This document shows positions 14,699 to 17,652 of a stretch of DNA of 17,652 nucleotides, piece by piece. The notes under the pieces were generated by a model that did not search any database, was not told the DNA's origin, and saw only the letters and a program-made list of their open reading frames with translations. Each line of letters opens with the position of its first letter. Within the stretch, counting starts at the first letter, position 1. The position numbers and the translations under genes are program-made. The stretch covers positions 1-17,652 of the forward strand of contig JAJRTI010000161.1 of assembly GCA_024278415.1 (NCBI GenBank). Direction: 5' to 3'. Origin of the DNA: Planctomycetota bacterium. Lineage in GTDB: Bacteria > Planctomycetota > Brocadiia > JAJRTI01.

Positions 14699-14960
14699 CC
14701 AATGCCATTAACTTCGCACACCTTAGCGCCGTAGGCGCGGCAGTTACTAGCCCAAGGCGTAAGCCTTGGGTCGACAACGGATCCGCCGCAAGCCAAGCCC
14801 CAAGGGGGCGACAGAACTCCGCAAAGGGCCGCTGCTGTCGCCTCCACGAGGCTCTGGTTTCAACGGCCCCAGGCTCCCAAGGCTGACGCCTTGGGCTATT
14901 GACTGTCGCCCCGACGAGGGGCTACAAGCCAGTTCGTGCGCCTTAAGTGAACGGCATTGG
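14699..14960. repeat. 262-bp hairpin element with terminal inverted repeats
   Basis: Ends are CCAATGCCATTAACTT (14699-14714) and AAGTGAACGGCATTGG (14945-14960), inverted copies matching at 14 of 16. Inside, in order, are GCGCC-GTA-GGCGC (14726-14738), CCCAAGGC-GTAA-GCCTTGGG (14751-14770), a G/C-rich middle with GGCGACAG and CTGTCGCC, and CCCAAGGC-TGAC-GCCTTGGG (14876-14895). It occupies most of the 416-bp gap between the two amidohydrolase genes. A short TGGGC-CAT-GCCCA palindrome lies at its left edge. The layout matches the units at 16745-17318 although most stem sequences differ. Confidence 0.75.
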
Positions 14961-15058
14961 ACGCAGCCCACTGCTCAGATATGTGCACGTAATTGCGGGA
15001 CATGACACTCGTCGTCGGCTTGCCCATCCCCTCAGCCCTCTGCTTTGCAGGACATCCC

Positions 15059-15877
15059 ATGCAGTCTCTGCCACCCCTCATCGACGTCAATGCGAGCCTC
15101 GGCAACTGGCCCTTCCGCATGCTCAAGCACAACACGCCGGAAGGGCTTCTTGCCCAGATGGACGCGGCCGGTATCGCGCAAGCATGGGTCGCGAGCTTCG
15201 ACGCGATTCTGAACCGCGAGCCCAAGACCGCGAATCTCGCGCTCGCCGAAGCCACCGCCGGACATCGCGGCCGGCTGACGCCCTTCGCGGTGGTCAACCC
15301 CAACCTCCCCACTTGGGACCGCGACATCGATCTGTATCTCGACGACTTGGGCATGGCCGGCATCCGCGTGTACCCCAACTACCACGGCTACGCGGCAGAC
15401 GCACGGTGCTTGGGTGAACTGTTCGCATGCGCGGGCGAGCGCGGCGCGCCCGTGGAGATCGCGGTGCGCGTCGCGGACGAGCGCATGCACCATCCGCTCG
15501 TGAAGGTTCCGGCGGTCGACGTCGCCAAGATCGAGACACACCTCAGCACTGCAGCCCGCACAAGCATCGTCTTCATCAATGTGCGAGCGAACGAGTTCGC
15601 CGCGGCCGCCAAGCTCGCCCAAGCGCATCGGAACGTGTTCGTCGAGATATCCCACGCGGAGCAAGTGGGCAGCGTCAGCCGGCTCCTCCAGCAATTCTCC
15701 GTCGCGCAAGTGCTGTTCGGCTCGCACGCCCCGCTCCTCTACCCCGTGAGCGCGATGTTCAAGCTCCGCGAGTCCGACCTGAGCGATGAACAAATCGCGG
15801 CCATAGCCAATGGCAATGCGCGCAGAATCCTGCCTGACGCGCGAGCCGACAGCCCCCCTACCGCAGCCGCTTCATAG
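15059..15877 (+). CDS. Amidohydrolase-fold protein lacking canonical metal ligands
   Basis: A 272-aa TIM-barrel protein. I chose ATG 15059 (AGGA at 15049-15052, six-base spacer) over the upstream ATG at 14993, because MQSLPPLIDVNASLGNWPF matches the usual N-terminus and the upstream extension is not protein-like. Where active members have DxHxH, this protein has D9-V-N11-A-S, and the late strand that normally carries GSD reads FGSHAP (H223). Other family features remain: GIRVYPNYHGY, VADERMHHPLVKVP, VEISHAEQ. I recall a planctomycete-type subfamily with N-termini like DVNxSLGxWPF, so the change is probably old rather than a new defect. It may bind metal differently, act without metal, or be a partner of the preceding amidohydrolase. 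Its 3' end overlaps the convergent methyltransferase gene by 20 bp. Confidence 0.82.
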   Translation: MQSLPPLIDVNASLGNWPFRMLKHNTPEGLLAQMDAAGIAQAWVASFDAILNREPKTANLALAEATAGHRGRLTPFAVVNPNLPTWDRDIDLYLDDLGMAGIRVYPNYHGYAADARCLGELFACAGERGAPVEIAVRVADERMHHPLVKVPAVDVAKIETHLSTAARTSIVFINVRANEFAAAAKLAQAHRNVFVEISHAEQVGSVSRLLQQFSVAQVLFGSHAPLLYPVSAMFKLRESDLSDEQIAAIANGNARRILPDARADSPPTAAAS

Positions 15878-16685
15878 CGCGCTGCCTGCATGCCTCATAC
15901 AGCAGGATCCCCCCGGCAACCGTCACGTTGAACGAACTCGCGCCGCCGGCCATGGGGACCGACACGAAGTCGTTGCAGAGACTTCTAAGCGCGTCGGACA
16001 GTCCTACGCTCTCATTGCCCAGCACGATCGCGTGCGGCCCAGACAGGTCAGCCTCCCAGCAGGTCTTGCTTGCGTGCGCGGATGTGCCGACCACACCCAC
16101 GCCGCGCTGTTTGAGCAGAGCCACGCTCTCTGCGAGATTCCCTGAGAGCGTCAAGGGGACTCGAAAGATCGACCCGGTCGTGGACCGCACGCTGGCGCGT
16201 GAGTAGGGGTCGGCCGAATCTGCGCTAAAGAGGGCCGCATCCGCGCCGCAGGCGTCCGCGGTGCGGATGAGCACGCCCACGTTGCGGGGGTCTTGGATGG
16301 CCTCGCCTACGAGCACGAGCGCATCCGAGCCAAGCCCGCCCGCGATCTCAAGAGGGGACCGATCGGCGGCCCTCACCAGTGCCGCCATGCGCGACGCCGT
16401 TTCATACCCCAGCCCCAGAATCTTGAAGAACACGCCCTTCCTCGTCTCGTGGCAAGGCACGCCGGTCGCCCTCGCGCGCTCAAGCAGGGCCGCGTCGCCA
16501 TCCGCCATCCCGTCGCCGACGTAGAAGATCCGCTCCACGTCGACTCCGGCGTCGAGCGCCTGGCGCACCATCTTCGCGTCCTCGGCAAGGAACGCCTTCC
16601 CACCGGAGTCCTTGCCCGCGAGCGCTGCCCGCGTCGCCGCGACCCGAGGATGCTTGATGGATGATACGGCCTCGCCGTTGTTCAT
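15858..16685 (-). CDS. SpoU/TrmH family RNA 2'-O-methyltransferase
   Basis: A 275-aa cytoplasmic SPOUT methyltransferase that transfers a methyl group from S-adenosylmethionine to a ribose in tRNA or rRNA. The three SpoU motifs are clear: motif 1 QDPRNVGVLIRTADACGADA (131-150, N135 and R141), motif 2 HAIVLGNESVGLS (218-230) and motif 3 VPMAGGASSFNVTVAGGILL (243-262, N253). They form the knotted cofactor site. Residues 1-110 look like the substrate-binding N-terminal domain (KHPRVAATRAALAGK, FLAEDAKMVRQAL). Which RNA and nucleotide are modified cannot be told. ATG 16685 has AGGAG (16699-16695) nine bases ahead. The stop of a sulfatase-like coding relic lies within that ribosome site, suggesting past translational coupling to an upstream sulfatase gene. 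Confidence 0.93.
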   Translation of the reverse strand: MNNGEAVSSIKHPRVAATRAALAGKDSGGKAFLAEDAKMVRQALDAGVDVERIFYVGDGMADGDAALLERARATGVPCHETRKGVFFKILGLGYETASRMAALVRAADRSPLEIAGGLGSDALVLVGEAIQDPRNVGVLIRTADACGADAALFSADSADPYSRASVRSTTGSIFRVPLTLSGNLAESVALLKQRGVGVVGTSAHASKTCWEADLSGPHAIVLGNESVGLSDALRSLCNDFVSVPMAGGASSFNVTVAGGILLYEACRQRAMKRLR

Positions 16686-16697
16686 TGCGCTCGACTC

Positions 16698-16731
16698 CTA
16701 TCCGTCGCCAAGGCCCTCCACGTCCGCGGTA
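16698..16731 (-). pseudogene. Relic of a sulfatase gene 3' end (ADVEGLGDG-stop)
   Basis: On the minus strand this reads T-ADVEGLGDG followed by TAG (16700-16698). The intact sulfatase fragment at the right edge ends A-ADVEGLGQ followed by TAG. The shared 16 bp are 16714-16729 and 17405-17420 (CCCTCCACGTCCGCGG on the plus strand). The relic stop overlaps the methyltransferase ribosome site. I infer that this was the original end of the sulfatase gene before the hairpin array came between. Confidence 0.5.
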
Positions 16732-16741
16732 GCCGCGGCCG

Positions 16742-17331
16742 TCCGCCGTACGGCGCAATGGTGCGAACTTAAGCCCAGCGTCCCGTAAGGACGACCGAGA
16801 ATAGCCCAGCGCTTCAGCGCTGGGAAGGGCGCCATCGACGGCAAGTTGCCAGTCCCGTAGGGACGGCTGAACGACTGCGAATCGCTCATCTGTGGCCGTT
16901 CACAGCATTCAGCCGTCCCTACGGGACTACAGACCACTCGGCGATCCACGTTCCCAGCACTGAAGTGCTGGGCCAGTTTCAATTGTCCCTGCGGGACAAC
17001 AAAACCGCCTAAGTTCGCACCATTGCGCCGTACGGCGCAATGGTGCGAACTTAAGCCCGGCGTCCCGTAGGGACGACCGAAAATAGCCCAGCGCTTCAGC
17101 GCTGGGAATGGCGCCAACCGCGGCAGGGGGTCAGTCCCGTAGGGACGGCTGAATCCGCCGTACGGCGGACAGAATCGCTCATCTGTGGCCGTTCTCAGCA
17201 TTCAGTCGTCCCTACGGGACTACAGACCGGTTGGCGGCCCGCGTTCCCAGCACTGAAGTGCTGGGCTATTCTCAAATGCCCCTAAGGGGCATCAGATCGC
17301 TTAAGTCAGCGCCATTGCGCCGTACGGCGGA
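16742..17331. repeat. Tandem array of nested-hairpin repeats (two ~285-bp units)
   Basis: The array is bounded by perfect 20-bp inverted repeats, TCCGCCGTACGGCGCAATGG at 16742-16761 and its reverse complement at 17312-17331. Unit 1 starts at 16745 and unit 2 at 17027. A third copy of the boundary palindrome GCCGTACGGC is at 17319. Each unit holds, in order, a CCCAGCGCT-TC-AGCGCTGGG hairpin (16805-16824 in unit 1), a 21-bp inverted repeat starting AGTCCCGTAGGGACGG (16851-16871 with 16908-16928, perfect in unit 1) and a CCCAGCACT-GA-AGTGCTGGG hairpin (16953-16972). Unit 2 has an extra 16-bp palindrome, TCCGCCGTACGGCGGA (17154-17169). No believable protein is encoded. Confidence 0.88.
17010..17053. 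repeat. 44-bp perfect palindrome at the unit junction
   Basis: The left arm TAAGTTCGCACCATTGCGCC plus GT is followed directly by its exact reverse complement, centred between 17031 and 17032. It joins the two tandem units and could extrude as a cruciform. Confidence 0.92.
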
Positions 17332-17371
17332 TTGCGGGACAAATGCAACAAGACTTCAAATTCGACAGCCC

Positions 17372-17391
17372 CCGCATGCTGGCGCATGCGG
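17372..17391 (-). terminator. Hairpin directly after the sulfatase stop codon
   Basis: A perfect 8-bp stem, CCGCATGC-TGGC-GCATGCGG, abuts the TAG at 17394-17392. On the minus strand it is followed by GGGCTGTCGAATTTG and no U-run, so it may stabilise the mRNA 3' end rather than terminate transcription. Confidence 0.4.
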
Positions 17392-17652
17392 CTACTGGCC
17401 CAACCCCTCCACGTCCGCGGCCCATCCCTCCTTGCGAAGGATGAGCTGCTGCCCGTCTGAAAAGCCATCGCCGCGCTCGCCCAGCAACTCGATCAGCCGC
17501 TGTCTCCACATCTTCACGCGTGCAGCATTCGCGGCGTCCTTGGCCAGGTCGTGCAACTCGTCGCGGTCGCTCGCGATGTCGAACAACTGCTCCTCGCCGG
17601 TCACCGGGAACCACACGTACTTCTCCTTGCCGTCGGTGAGGTAGTGCATGGC
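17392..17652 (-). CDS. Sulfatase, C-terminal fragment (gene continues beyond the window)
   Basis: The last ~86 residues of a sulfatase; the frame is open to the window edge. The segment KEKYVWFPVTGEEQLFDIAS, then DRDELHDLAKD, is the typical sulfatase C-terminal strand pair (K-Y-x-W-F-P ... LFDLxxDPxExxNL). It is followed by the helix MWRQRLIELLGERGDGFSDG. The catalytic domain is outside the window, so the active-site type cannot be checked. It is distinct from the sulfatase at 5908-7311. It runs towards the methyltransferase gene on the same strand, from which it is separated by the hairpin array. Its final residues, ADVEGLGQ, duplicate the relic at 16698-16731. Confidence 0.85.
   Translation of the reverse strand, partial: AMHYLTDGKEKYVWFPVTGEEQLFDIASDRDELHDLAKDAANAARVKMWRQRLIELLGERGDGFSDGQQLILRKEGWAADVEGLGQ

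Noticed and set aside
14993..15058. Upstream ATG for the second amidohydrolase-like gene.
   Set aside because: It adds 22 residues that are neither a signal peptide nor family-like. ATG 15059 has AGGA at good spacing.
16698..17201. Possible 167-aa protein on the minus strand across the hairpin array.
   Set aside because: It translates the tandem palindromes (repeated PYGT and ALKRWAI strings), has no ribosome site, and ends in the sulfatase relic.
16742..17331. CRISPR array.
   Set aside because: There are only two units of ~285 bp, internally palindromic, with no short direct repeats, no spacers and no cas genes.

Overview
The window is GC-rich and gene-sparse by bacterial standards. It combines a large secreted multidomain protein, Cys-type sulfatases, a GH123/DUF4091 glycosidase-like protein, a Gfo/Idh/MocA oxidoreductase and two amidohydrolase-fold proteins. 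The intergenic spaces are crowded with different families of palindromic DNA. This mix is typical of Planctomycetota, Lentisphaerota and related PVC or Hydrogenedentes-like bacteria that degrade sulfated glycans. That placement is an inference from gene content, since no taxonomic marker gene is present.

Layout. 1-1020 (+): 3' part of an unrecognised gene with TPR-like C-terminal helices, carrying two palindromic elements inside its reading frame. 1167-5543 (+): one very long secreted protein (two DUF1573-like domains, several Ig-like/beta domains, a PA14-like C-terminal domain) split by a single in-frame TAG at 3168. 5544-5907: convergent gap with a 23-bp perfect inverted repeat. 5908-9105 (-): a sulfatase, a tandem winged-helix (ArsR-like) regulator and a SagB-type nitroreductase, all on the minus strand. 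9106-9633: divergent intergenic region with a nested inverted-repeat element. 9634-15877 (+): GH123-like glycosidase, Gfo/Idh/MocA dehydrogenase, metal-dependent amidohydrolase and a second amidohydrolase-fold protein without the usual metal ligands. 15858-16685 (-): SpoU/TrmH RNA methyltransferase, overlapping its neighbour tail to tail by 20 bp. 16742-17331: tandem array of nested hairpins. 17392-17652 (-): C-terminus of a second sulfatase that runs off the window.

How the genes may work together. The plus-strand block 9634-15877 looks like a sugar-catabolic set: an exported glycosidase, an NAD(P)-dependent sugar oxidoreductase and two TIM-barrel hydrolase-like proteins. The sulfatases would remove sulfate from the same or related glycans. 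No transporter, SusC/D pair or sulfatase-maturating enzyme is visible, and the substrate is unknown.

The most unusual aspect is repetitive DNA inside and beside genes. A 26-bp perfect palindrome occurs three times within 530 bp, and one copy is read in frame as a linker between the two DNA-binding domains of the regulator. A second family with termini GGGGACACGATGCG / CGCATCGCGTCCCC occurs three times, two of them inside the first reading frame. A hairpin array appears to have inserted into the last codons of a sulfatase gene, separating it from the methyltransferase gene to which it was once tightly coupled. No transposase, integrase, CRISPR array, tRNA or rRNA was found.
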